DNA from: Camarhynchus parvulus
Taxonomy: Eukaryota; Chordata; Aves; Passeriformes; Thraupidae
Assembly: GCF_901933205.1 (NCBI RefSeq)
Contig: NC_044574.1
Span: 16,787,733 to 16,851,732 of the forward strand
Reading direction: 5' to 3'
Length of the DNA stretch: 64,000 nt
Shown here: in pieces, positions 1-11,500 of the stretch
Layout: each line of letters starts with the position of its first letter
How positions within the stretch are numbered: position 1 is the first letter of the stretch
Notes under the pieces: generated by a model
Told to the model about the DNA's origin: nothing
The model's database searches: none
Seen by the model: the letters and a program-made list of their open reading frames with translations, nothing else
Position numbers and translations under genes: made by a program

Positions 1-1083
1 CTTCCTGCCTTATTTTACATTGTGAATATCAGCAAGAGTCTGTGTATTCCACGCTGTCATGCATATATTGTTATAGCTTCTCTGTGGTATGGATATCTCT
101 GACTAAGAATGTTTCCAGATAACATTTTTCAGGTCACCTTTTTTGTCTGATCATATAAATTCCTGAGCATTTCTTTCTATTAAATATTCCTGATGTGTCA
201 CTTATCCTTTTGAAATAAAAATAGAAACAGAGAATGCCTGAATTCTGGTAAATTAATTGCCCATTACTGCCTTTTATTTTTCAAAGATTTTCTGGGTTTG
301 GGTTGGGTTTTGGTTTCCAGAATTTGCATTTGCATGAACATGGTAGTTTAGGTCCTAGAGGTTCAGTGATTTAATAACTGAGCCCTCTATGGGCAGTTAA
401 ATTAGCCTTAATCTTGCCATGTGAAGACACTACTTCACCCTCAGCATCCTTACTACTTGTTGTCATTTTTGGGGTCTTCACATTTTTTCCTTCTCACATA
501 CTCTTTGTGTACTGTGCTAAGATGATACTCAACAGTTCACACACACACTTCCTTTCCCAGTCTGAGTAATGTCTTTTGGGGTTGGTTGTCATGCTGGATC
601 AGTATTAGAAATAATTGTGTTAACAAAGTCATTTATACCAGAATTTAAACATAAAAAGACAGGAATAAAAAACATGTAACACAAAGAGGCATGTAGGTAC
701 ATTTGTCAAATATATCTGCATTGCACCATTCACTCAAGAGTTGTCTTAATTTAATTCTGCAAGCTGCAGCACTGAATGGAAAGCCTTAACCTCACACACC
801 TCTTGGTACTCCTTCCCTACCTTCTTGGATATTTTTATGCTGTGCACTCTCTTTAGGAAAGGAAATTTATAGTGAGTGACTTTGCTGTTACACATTAACA
901 GAAACGTAATATAAATGAATGATATTGCTAAAACAACATGCAGTGAGTTATTGCAATAAGTCACCACTCCTTAATATCCATCTGAAAGTCCTGAGCCTTG
1001 CTATGCTCTCAAAATTCTCTGATCAAGTGATGTGTCAGAAGGTGAGAATCCCACTTCAATGCACAAACCTCTGAAAAATTGAT
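1..1083. other. Unique AT-rich non-coding DNA
   Basis: I see no gene, transposon or RNA gene here. The longest open frame, 73 codons on the minus strand near 746-967, has no domain and looks like chance. A short CA run near 538-547 is the only local simplicity. Confidence 0.6.
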
Positions 1084-1147
1084 GAATAGAATAGAATAGA
1101 ATAGAATAGAATAGAATAGAATAGAATAGAATAGAATAGAATAGAAT
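1084..1147. repeat. (AATAG)n pentanucleotide microsatellite
   Basis: About 12.5 perfect tandem copies of the 5-bp unit GAATA/AATAG run without interruption for about 64 bp. The purity suggests recent slippage and a likely length polymorphism. The unit resembles the ATAGAATC repeats at the 3' end of avian CR1 elements, so it may have been seeded by a CR1 tail, but no CR1 body is visible beside it. Confidence 0.95.
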
Positions 1148-2011
1148 TCACTGATTAGCTTCATTTATAGTGAAGTAATAATTAAGGAATTCTTTTTCTT
1201 CAATAGTACTCTTACAGAACAATAAGAAATGTATAAAACCTACCAAAAAAAATACTTCTTTCCAATGAGCTCTTTTGAGGAAATAACAATTACGGTAGAT
1301 ATTTAGACTAAGTAGTTATGGTGTGTTGAGATATGTTAAATTCTCTTTGTAAAAATCACTCAGAGACCTGTTTCTAGCTCATTTTCACAAAAAAGAGACA
1401 TACACTGTAGCTGTGCATTAAAAGCATTGACGTATGTGAAGAATGTGGCATTATACTGCCAATTATCAATGTAAAAAGATATAAGGGAACCAATTGAGCA
1501 GCAATAAGGACAAGATTGTATGTAATTAAGTATGTCTATGCAAGAATTTGAAATTATGAAGCAGCAAAAATCATAGCTGAATAGCAATATTTAGCAGAAG
1601 AAGGACTGAAAAATTCAGAGTATTTTGATAAATTAATTGGAGTAATTACAGAGGATCAAATTAACCTCATCACTGTTCATTAGAAGGACACAATGAGCTG
1701 CACTGATGTGAATAAAGCCTAAGTTAAGTTAAATTTCACTACATTTGAAATTAGCAAAGTAAAACGTTTTTATAAACAGTGAGGTGAGATATTGTATTAA
1801 TAAACTGACTCAGAGAAAAATAGAACGAAGAAGGAAAAAGGGAAAAAAATCAAATTAATGGGAAATTTGAAAATAACAATCTTAAGTTATCCTGAAAAAA
1901 TAACTTAGAAAGAACAATACATATATTAATTAAACATATTAGATTTGTTAAAAGAGTGTCATGTGAAGAAACATTTATCAAGAATAATAAACTAATAAAG
2001 TGGAGTTGTTA
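1148..2011. other. Unique AT-rich non-coding DNA
   Basis: This is A-rich sequence with no recognisable repeat or gene. Open frames are short and have no domain. Confidence 0.6.
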
Positions 2012-2284
2012 ATCATAGAAGCATAGAATGCCTTTAACACCTCCAGGAATGGGGCATCCAGAGCTTCTCTGGTGAACCAGGGCCTTACCATACTCACAGT
2101 GAATAATTTCTTCCTGGTATCTGATATAAACCTACTCTCTGTCAGTTTAAAGCCATTCTCCCTTGTGTTGTTACTATTTCCTTCTAAAAAGTCCCTCTCC
2201 CTCTTTCTTGTAGGTCTCTTTTAGGTAGTTAAAGGCAGCAAAAATATCTTCCCAGAACCTTCTCTGCTGCAGGCTGAACAATGG
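2012..2284 (-). mobile_element. CR1 LINE fragment (3' end, 5'-truncated)
   Basis: On the plus strand the tract opens with ATCATAGAAGCATAGAATG, the reverse complement of the avian CR1 3' terminal repeat. It continues with phrases of the inverted CR1 3' region: a CTCCAGGAATGGGGCATCC block near 2040-2060, a CAGTTTAAAGCCATTCTCCC block near 2143-2162, AAAGTCCCTCTCC near 2188, and TGCAGGCTGAACA ending near 2281. The element is therefore on the minus strand with its 3' end at about 2012. Only the extreme 3' part is present, as usual for 5'-truncated CR1 copies. A segment near 2035 appears deleted. There is no coding potential. Confidence 0.88.
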
Positions 2285-3237
2285 AAGATCTATTGCATGG
2301 CTCTATTTTACTTTCTATCTTTCAATCCTTTAGAAGAAAATGTGGAATAGAATAGAAATTGTAGATATTTCGGTCTAAATGACCAAATTAACTACATTTT
2401 TCTACTGCATTTTATATGTGAATGTAGATTTAACAGTGGTTGATTGAGACAAATTGTTTAGAATTACAAATACCCCTTTTCTTAGAGTTTGTATATATTT
2501 CTGTATACAGTGAAAATAAATGCATTAGGAATCAATTCTGGTGTTTATGTAAAAAACAGAGTGATAAATATCTTAGATTGGAAAAATTGTAATCAAATAA
2601 AATACTGAATAAATCTATATTATGGTATGTGAAGTATGACTCTAGGAGGAGCGTAAGAGAGCAGCATGATAATTTGACTAGGATAATATTTATATTTCCC
2701 TAATGACAAAGTGGAAGAATAGAGTCAATTAAAGGTGTACCTTCAAGCAAGAGATTAGGCAGATTTTTGTATTTGCTGCATTTAAGGCAATTGAGGGAAT
2801 AGCTCTTTCTATGCCAAATCCTTTAAAACGTGGATTAGTTTCAGAATTAATGGAATTAGTTCTTTTCAAAAGCATTCAGATACAACTTATGTCCTTGATT
2901 TGGTGGGTTTACCAAATTCTGTAATACTTAGTAAGCTCCACTTAGTTTTGAGTCAAAACAACACAAAATTAAATGACCATACAACTTTGATTTTAAAATT
3001 ATAAATACCTTCATGGCTTGCTTAGACCTTCACAAATGTTTGTATTACCCTAGCCTGAATGTCAAGTTGATAATAGACCTGGATTTATTGCAAATATTTC
3101 AGACAATTTACACAATCAAAATTAAAAGCTTTTCAGGTTTTCCAATCACAGAATTCATTTTCAACCCGTTGTTGTTTAGCTTTAGCGTTTTACACTGCTT
3201 AAGAGTGTTTAATGTATGAAGAAATATCAGTAACAGA
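2285..3237. other. Unique AT-rich non-coding DNA
   Basis: No repeat or gene is recognised. The 68-codon plus-strand frame near 3013-3219 has no domain and is taken as chance. Confidence 0.6.
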
Positions 3238-3405
3238 TCGGGGGGTCTGACTGTGCCTGCTCCTGATAAAACATGAAAAGGGAGCACCCCCGTTGGCCCA
3301 GCAGCACAGCGCTGCTGTACCTGGCCAGTGACCAGGCAGCCCCAGTGGGGTGGTTACAGCTCCTGCCTGCCTGGCATCTCCTGTCACCCATGTCCCTGGG
3401 AATAG
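3238..3405. other. Isolated GC-rich block, unassigned
   Basis: About 170 bp of clearly higher GC content with several CpG sites lies abruptly in AT-rich flanks. It holds runs such as AGCACCCCCGTTGGCCCAGC and CAGCACAGCGCTGCTGTAC, the latter containing a short GCAGCGCTGC-like palindrome. Such islands in bird DNA are often old LTR or LINE debris, but I cannot match it to a family. It could also be a small CpG-rich regulatory element. Confidence 0.45.
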
Positions 3406-3643
3406 ATATGAGGGTTAGTTCTACCTAAGTAAACCGAGGAGGAAGTTTACGTAAGCTCTTCCTAAGTGGCTATGATAGGCCAAGATCCAGTGCTTGATTA
3501 ACAAGTATGTATTTATCCAGGCATATGCTTTACAATTAAATTGAAAGCATTGGTTTTAAAAAACCAAACCAAAAAAACCTCAGATATTGGGCAAATAATT
3601 TTAAAATTAATTTTACATAGATCATTGTTTTGCAGTTAAAACT

Positions 3644-3760
3644 ACATTTTTTTTTCATTTTTTTGTTTCCTTTTTTGTGCTTTTTTCCTTCATTTATTTT
3701 CCTTTCTTTTTTTTTTCCTCTTTCAACTTTTTTTAAATTTTTTTCCTTATTCTGTACTTT
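3644..3760. repeat. T-rich low-complexity tract
   Basis: A polypyrimidine stretch of repeated T runs broken by C, G or A spans about 120 bp. The open frame across it (81 codons from 3630) is rich in Phe, Leu and Ser only because of the T content. Confidence 0.85.
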
Positions 3761-6700
3761 TAATCAGGAGTTCATATTTTATTGCTATGCTAGAATAATC
3801 CATCACATTTTTTCCATATTCTATTTTAACTCCTTGCTATTAATACAAAAATCATTAATATGGCACTATGAATGAATCCAAGTCCAGAAAGACTGGACTG
3901 AAAACTGCAGCAGTATTATACAATATTATACAGTTTCATTAAAGACAACAAGGGAAGGGTTATAACATAACTGTAGTATATGCATTGCAGAAAATCAAAT
4001 AAGAATAGACATATGTTTGCTTCATGTTGTAAGCTAGGTAAATAATTTTGTTGACCTTCCTAAAAAAAAAATCTGTTTTACTTTTTTGTCATCTTCTAAT
4101 TTTTTAAAAGAGAAATATTTCATTTTAAAAAAGCCTGTTTGAAATCAACAACTAATTATCTGTAAAAGAAATTTTTTTTGAATGAGTCCCAACATATGTG
4201 GCTTGTTTTATCATATTCAGTTTTAATTGTCTCTACTGCAAGTCATAACAGAATGAAATGCCTACAGATTGACTTTGCCAGGTGTAACTACATAAACAAA
4301 TGACATCACAAAATAACACTCTGAACTAAAAAAAAAAAAAAAAAAAAAGAAAAAGGCAGCATAATTATCCTTAAAGTGTTTTGTGTGGTTCTTATGCTAG
4401 GAGTTTCTGATTAAAATAATAACATGACTGCAACACTTATGGCAGAACTAAGTTGAACACAGTCTTAAAAGCCTCACAAGATAAATGCCAGGTTTGGTAA
4501 CTATACTTTCTCCTTTACTGATCAAATCAGGTAAAGGTCTATAAAGAGGTTGGTACCTGATTTTCAGCTACCCCATTGAGTAGACCACACAGATTTATCC
4601 CAGAAAAAGAAAATAAAATATTAGTGCTGTCAGTGAGAATGAGTGTGTGCACTGCAGTTTTCGTAACTGCGGTATCTCCAACAGCCACTGAGGATTTAAT
4701 CCTTTTTATCAGTGTTCGCCAAATCCTCTGACTTTTGTTGCACATACAGGAAATTAAAAAGATAAAACTGAAACTAATAAGAGAGCAAAGTATGACCACC
4801 TTCTATAAGCAATATGCTCAGTCGTGTCATTCAACAGCCAACAACAGTGGGTAAGTATTTTTTTTATGAGATCTGGACTTCTGGGATTTAAGACGCTCAT
4901 TTGTAAATAAAGTAAATTATATGGGAAAATTCTTTAAGCATCTTATTAGAGGATAAAAACTGTGAGAAATTCATTGAGCATAAAAAAAGTCATCTAAATA
5001 AGATTAAATCACACCTTAACACCATCTTTTGGGATTTTTTTTTTTAATTTTTCCCACCAAGGGAATCTAGACATAGCAAGTCAGAATGACCCAACAGTTT
5101 GAGTAGCCCAAAACACTGTAGCTAAATGTTGTTTGATTTTTATGTTTGAGTTACATCTAGCAAAGAAAATATTCAGCAGGTTCACACACTTTGTGGCTAG
5201 CATGGGAAATGAGAGGTTTTTTAAAATTTGTTGCTAAAAATTCAAGCTCTCCACAAAAAAGTTGTCATTCCTAAGATTAAACTATTCCTTTCTATTTCTA
5301 GCAGCTTTATTGCCAAGAAATGGTACTTCATCCAACTAGTGTCTATGAAAGTGCCTACTAATATTTTCACAGAATTCATCAGACTAAACTAGATAAGAAA
5401 GAAGTGTCTTTATAGCGGTCACCTTTAGATAGCATTCAGCCTTGACTCAATTCCTCAGCATTGGTTACCACTTAATTTACATTTAGACCTGCAGGATTTC
5501 AGTGGCAAATTTCCAAGAGCCCAGAAAAAATATCTTCCAGTGAAAGCAGTCTGTGCACTTCAATTCCTGCTGTCTCTGGTGGGTCTGAGCAAAGGCTGGT
5601 TTAGATGAACCAGAGAATATTTACTGCAAAAATAAGGAAATGTTACTGTTTGTCATTCCACTCTTGCTTTATTGTCTGAACATAACTAACTGTACAAGCA
5701 AACACATGTTTTTCAGACAAGCTATTTTTGACAAGTGGTTTCTCCAAATTTGAAATTCAAGCCGTGGGTCAAGCCAGACACCAATGTATTGCTCCACAAG
5801 GTGCCTTGTTTTCCTAGATGTACAGAAAGAAAGCTAAGGTTCAAAACATGAGTTTAGGACATAATTTTATTAATTTAACTGCTATGCAAATAAGCAGCAA
5901 TAGCCTGTACAGTATAGGTCATGAATTCTTCTGTAATTATTTCCACAACCTGCTGGACTCACATAAAACTCTGTCACCCTACAACTGAACCCCAGACCTG
6001 TTGCTTCCTTGTCCATTTCTTCCTCAGCATTCTGATATGGGCAGAGGAGAGAAGAAACAGGATTTTCTTGCCATTCTACGTATCAAGAGCCACTAGAGCA
6101 TCCTCTCTTTCCTTTAGGGGCTGTTTCCAACTGAGCCTGTTCTAGCAATTTCACATTGTCAGGTAAAAAGACATGGAACAAGTGCAAATTGCACACCTTC
6201 TACTTGTAAAGTGGCAACTTTTGAAGCTGCAACTCCTGTCTGGAACAATGGGTTCAGGCAGCTTAAAGAAGGCTGCCCATTGGTGTGTGAAATGAGGTCC
6301 TTCCTTCTGCCAGGGAGAAGCAATTAGTGAAGACCAGAAGAGATGCAAAGACCTTGTGTTGTGGCAGAACAGAGAGTATAAAAGTGCATGAAGCTGGGAG
6401 GAGGCAGTTTACGCACTCACTTTCTCTCTCATGCAGGAAATGAGACATCCCAGCACAAAAGCATCCATTTCAGTAGGAATTAAAATTGTAGATATTATAA
6501 AGAAAAATGTTGCCATAATCTTTCCAATAATAAGACATGGAAACACTCTTGTAACATCATATGACATTACAATTATAATATGTGTAAATTTCAGACCATT
6601 CATAGCTGCAAAGCAATTAAAACTGAGTGACAGGTGCATTGACAGTAAACAAAGCAGTTTGTGTTCATGATCCAGTGTAGCTATCCAACCAAATTAAAAT

Positions 6701-6972
6701 CTATTCTTTTATTTGATCTTCTCCTATTTATTTGTAAAAAAAATAAATTAACATTTCTCACCTTGGTAAAGTATTTTTATTTTGTTCTTGTCCTGGGAAA
6801 GGTAGCTATGAATAGACTACTTTTCTTTTGGGCAGTGGTAATGAAAGGCTGACTTGTGCCCACCCATTTCTGTGACCCAGAACTGCAGAACGCTTGCTAA
6901 TATGTTTGGTCTAATTTTTATCTCAATATTGTCAAATTAAAACTGGAGTAAGTATGTTTTCATAATTTAAGA
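3761..6972. other. Unique AT-rich non-coding DNA
   Basis: No gene or transposon is recognised apart from the poly-A tract listed separately. The 86-codon minus-strand frame at 4539-4799 starts with a hydrophobic stretch but has no homology I recognise and no supporting exon structure. Overlapping short frames at 5921-6670 occur on both strands, the pattern expected of non-coding DNA. Confidence 0.55.
4328..4348. repeat. Poly-A tract (21 A)
   Basis: An uninterrupted run of A is followed by GAAAAAGG. It could be a retroposed tail, but no source body or target-site duplication is evident upstream. Confidence 0.9.
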
Positions 6973-7077
6973 CTTGCTCCAAAGCATAATATAAGGGAAA
7001 TGAGTATCTCAATTGATGTCATTAGGCTTGCTCCAAAACATAATATAAAGGAAAAGAGGCTTTTAATTGATGTCATT
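6973..7077. repeat. Imperfect tandem duplication, 51-bp unit (period 54)
   Basis: Copy 1 (6973-7023) and copy 2 (7027-7077) both begin with CTTGCTCCAAA, share CATAATATAA and end with AATTGATGTCATT, separated by AGG. Mismatches and a few base changes in the middle show divergence since duplication. Each copy carries an AATTGATGTCAT motif, so a possible homeodomain- or CREB-like site would be doubled. Confidence 0.88.
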
Positions 7078-8055
7078 CACCTTAGGATCAAATCCAATGA
7101 GCAAACTACAGTTTTCACCCCAAGCATATCATTATTCATATCTATAGCTTAGATAACATCAGAAAAATATTATGGTTGCAGTTTATTCAGCTTGAGCTAT
7201 TATTGATTGCAATAATTGGTGATTTACCAGAACCGCCTAAGCTTTTCTTGACATAGTCCAGGAAATATATTAAAGTGGCCAGCCTGTGTTACTTCAAAAG
7301 AGTGCTAATTATTCCTTAATATTAATATTGCAGAAAGTAGTAAAAAATGAAGTGAATATTTCAGATTTGAATTATAATGTGAATGATATTCCTAGATTAT
7401 TCCTTATTGTCACATTCAGAGGAAAGATGTTTACACAGAATTGAAACTATGGCATCAATTCATCATAGTCTAAAATGAAAACTGAATATGATCTGACAGG
7501 GAATTGAAGGGGTAGGTTGGAATATTTGCTCCCCAGAAGACAAGAAATAGATTGAGAATAAAGGCATCCTTTCTCTCCAAGTGCAGAGTTGAACCATAAA
7601 TCTGAGAAAGAATGTCATTATGTCTTATTAGTACTCCTTTGTTCTTAAAAATGAGATTTAGATGATGCATTGAAGTTAGCACAGGTTTCTATTGAGCTGT
7701 CCCATTATCTCATGAATATATCATTGCAGTATAGAGAGGAATATATCTAATTTGCCTGAGAAAGGAAAGGGTTGATCATTCCCAAGTGAGGACAAGAGAG
7801 AATGATGGAGCTGATAATAACCAACTAAGTATGTCCTAAGAAATAGCATACTCTTAATTTGAGAATACATTAATTTTGGATACTTCCAGTGTCTGGTATT
7901 TGCCCATTGATTTTAAGGCACTTGCCCAGCCCAAATAGAAGAATAAATTTGTGTTCTTTAAATATATTTTAATTTTATAGCAGCTAGATTACCACATCCT
8001 GTCTATTTATTAGCTATAATGATAGAGTGTTGTGAATTAATAGCCATTTTTCTAA
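7078..8055. other. Unique AT-rich non-coding DNA
   Basis: No gene or repeat is recognised. The short minus-strand frame at 7470-7682 has no domain. Confidence 0.6.
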
Positions 8056-8583
8056 AGCTGTGTCCTGATTCTGACCAGGATAGAGTTAATTTTTGCAAAG
8101 TCAAGTCAGGGGCATGGCTAGGACCTGGAGGTTTTCTGTGCAACCTCACCTTCTTTCCAGGGGCAGGGGGAGAGGACTCTCTTTTGGGAAGAAGGGGCTC
8201 CTTCCAGTGTGGGCTCCTTCCTCCTCCAAATGTGTTGGAGGGAGGGGTTGGGTAACCCAAGTTCAGAGCTGGAGGGAGCAGTTAGGGTAAAGTGTCTGCA
8301 GTTGGATGGGGTCAGGTCAAGCTCCACCGTGAGCATTTTGCATGTCAATCACTCTGTCTTTTGTACACTCTTTAATGAATATTGTTGCTCTTACTGTTCA
8401 TTTTCTTACTTCTGTTTCCAGTAAATTCTTGTTATCTTAATCCATGACCTTCACTTTTTGCGCTCCAAATTCTCCTCTCCAGTCTGCCACAGGGGAGGGG
8501 GAGTGAAAAAGCAGCACGTGGTTTGTAGAGTCTCAGTGGGAATGCTGAACTGGGGAGTGCCACTCCTAAACCACCTTAAGCTG
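8056..8583 (+). mobile_element. ERVL-type solo LTR with 5-bp target-site duplication
   Basis: The element body is 8061-8578. It opens with TGTCCTGATTCTGACCAGG then ATAGAGTTAATTTT, the start of many avian ERVL LTRs (TGTCCTGGTTTTGGCTGGGATAGAGTTAATTTT). Its 3' third carries the typical R/U5 pattern: AGTAAATTCTTGTTATCTTAA near 8420, a CACTTTTTGCGCTCC block near 8452, a GGGGAGGGGGAGTGA block near 8492 and CCTAAACCACC near the end. AGCTG flanks both sides (8056-8060 and 8579-8583), matching the 5-bp duplication of ERVL integration. No internal retroviral genes are present, so this is a solo LTR left by LTR-LTR recombination. The middle appears shortened relative to longer LTRs of this type, and the final CA has decayed. 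The small open frames across it are not genes. Confidence 0.88.
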
Positions 8584-11500
8584 TGAGGTCATTGTCACTT
8601 CTCAACACATAGTGACTTTGAAAGAGGGTAAAAGCCTCTTTTTTACCCCTCTACAGTGACTCTGTTCAGAGAAATAAGTTCTCGTGCATTTTGATAGGTG
8701 GGACAGTGAAATTGTGGTTTTCATTTATACCTGATGGAAAGTCAGACTTGTACCAATAATATTGTCTACAAGAAAACTGTTGGAGGTGATGCAAAGAGTT
8801 TAAGTACTATTAATGTGTTCATTCAATTTCTTTATCAGTTTCCCACACTTCTAAGTGTCAAAGCCAGTTATTTCATATGCATTACACTAGTGGCAGAACC
8901 TTTGAAGAGTAGCTGACTACATCTCAGTCCATCTAAGAGATTGATGAATTACAGCTAGAGAATAGAACGAGGGAAACCTGTAGAAACACTACTGAAACCA
9001 GTTCAAATTGAGGGCATCTTCCACAGAGCAAACAGTTTACAGTCAGTCCTGTTGAAAGAGTTATCAGACCTCAACTAAATGAAATAATTAATCATCAATG
9101 TCTTCATTTATTTTCTATTATAAAGACCTTAAAGAATATTATTCTCCCTGAAGTCTGGTTTTCTCCTAAGTCTACTCGCTAAAAAAGAAAGTTGATCCAG
9201 ACTCTTCCAGAGGAAATGTCTCCTGAAACCTCTTTCTGGCTTTTGTGCATCTCCTGGATGTGGAGATGCTTGGAAAGACATGGAAAGTTGTTTTAGTACT
9301 ATGTAGGGTATTGCAGACAAAGGGTCAGTTCTCATGCAGTAAATATCACACATGCCAAATGTTAAATTTAACTGACACATAAAATAGTTCCAGCATATCT
9401 TGGTACTCTAGACATGTGAGTATCCTAGCCTTGTCTCTATTATGCATTCAGATGGATGAAGATTATAGACAAACAGATTTTCTAATATAAGTCAAGACAA
9501 AATTTCTGACTTGAAAGATGTCATGTTCAGTGAAGCTCTATAAATGTATATTTATGTAGCAGAAGAAACTCAAAAGCATAGCTTTTTGGGAAGATCCTCG
9601 CATTTCACTTCAGCTAGAAAGTTATTTAGAAACAAGGCAGAGAAAGAAAGTTCAATACTTCGTAACAGAAATACTATAGAACTGATTGTGCAGCATGATC
9701 AAATGGCTACTAAAAGCAGATGTATGTAGTATGAAATTACTGCAGAAATGAAAACAGCAATAAAAAAAATTTGGTCAAATCTTAAGTCATTCATTAGCAG
9801 ATTTTTCTAGTTTTGAGGTAATTATAGTTAAAGGTGAGGTTAGTCCAACATGGAAATTATCCTGAAACTTTAAAATCCTTGATTAGACTTTCAGTGAAGA
9901 CAAAAAAGAAAAAAGAAAAGAGTGCAAAGAAATTATCCTCCATCCTCGGCAACTAATCTTCACATCAATAAAACAAAACCTGAAATTAACACATTATTCT
10001 ATTTCATAGCTGTAAGTGCACTGCTTGGGAAGATTATCTCAAATTGTTCCTAAATACTAATGTGAAAATGAAATTCAGTATTCAAGGAAAAACATACAAT
10101 GCAAAGGAGGAAAAAAGATGAAAAAGCTATCTTTGCACGTCTTAGTTAAATGAAATATCATTCACACTTCCATCCAACATGCTTTGAATCCGCCAGGCAT
10201 TAACTTGTCACTGTAATTTTACCTCTGGCTAGTAGACCCAAAATTACTTTAGTTACAATAACAAAACCATATGAAGATACAGGTTAAAAAATATTCAGAA
10301 GATATTTTAGGTATTTTGTGCATCACTGAAGTATTAACTTGTATACGGAGAAATGTGTGTGGCTGTGATCTCTCTTTATATAGTTGGACATTTAAAAAAA
10401 AAAAAGACAGTTTCCAGATTTATTCTTTTTGTGTGTCTGTGTGCAAAATTTGAAACACTAGTACTGATGTATCTGAAAGAATTTTCTAGTTGGTGGTCAT
10501 ACATGTTGTACCTACATTTTTTTGTGGATGAAATGTGATGTCCTCTTAAAAGGTGTGTATGAGAAACAGAGCTATTGGGAGGCTCTCCAGCAACCTAATG
10601 ATTCAGCTGTCTGTGTCCACAGTCTCTGCCACTTTCCATCCTGCCCTCATGTTCTCCTCTTGCTTCAGCCATACTGGCTGTGCTCATTGTTCTTACCTGA
10701 ATATCCTACAATATTTATTGGAAAATATTGTAATTTGATTTTCATTCCCTTCAAGTCAACTATGAGCTAAACTAAATGAGGCTGCCCTGACCAAACACTA
10801 AATAAAATTAGAACTCCTGATAACATTCTTTCTCATATGAACTGTTTTAGATTAATGCACCATCTTACATCCCTTGAAACAAAAATGCATTTTTGTCTCT
10901 ATTCGAGGAGAGCCATTTGGAAAAAAAACAAAGTAGAAGGACAATTACCACAAGACCTTTTGGAGATCTGGTGGGAATAAGTAAAAGAAATGTTTATTAC
11001 TTTGTACCAGCAGAGGTAAAATTCTCTTAAAGCCCGTTTCTGTCAAGTTTAAAAAAAGTTTGCAAGCTTTAAACTGGTTTTTGCATATGTCACTCTAATA
11101 CATAGAATATTGCTTTAAAAAGCTGATCTTTACTTCGTCTTTTTCAGACCATCAGTCTTCATTGTTCTAGTTCTTAGTTTCCTTTTTCTTCATCTAAGAC
11201 AGTTTGTTTGCATATATAATGATTGGTGGAATTAGGTCTAATCCCGAGATTTTAAAATTCTATAAAATATACACCTACCTTCCCACTAGAAAATAGTAAA
11301 AAATGTCCACAGCTTTCATTTATTCTACATGAATCCATCACTTCAGAATATCATGTATGTGACATACAATTGCGTTTAGAAATTTTCCATTTATCCCATA
11401 GTTGTCATCAACAAGCTTTGGGTAGAGTAGATTACAGTGATTAAGTTACAATTTATAGCCACTTTAAAACTCAGGAAAAAATTTAAAATGAAGAAACATT

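Noticed and set aside
4539..4799. 86-codon minus-strand frame with hydrophobic start
   Set aside because: A single hydrophobic stretch in AT-rich DNA is weak evidence. There is no family match and no neighbouring exon.
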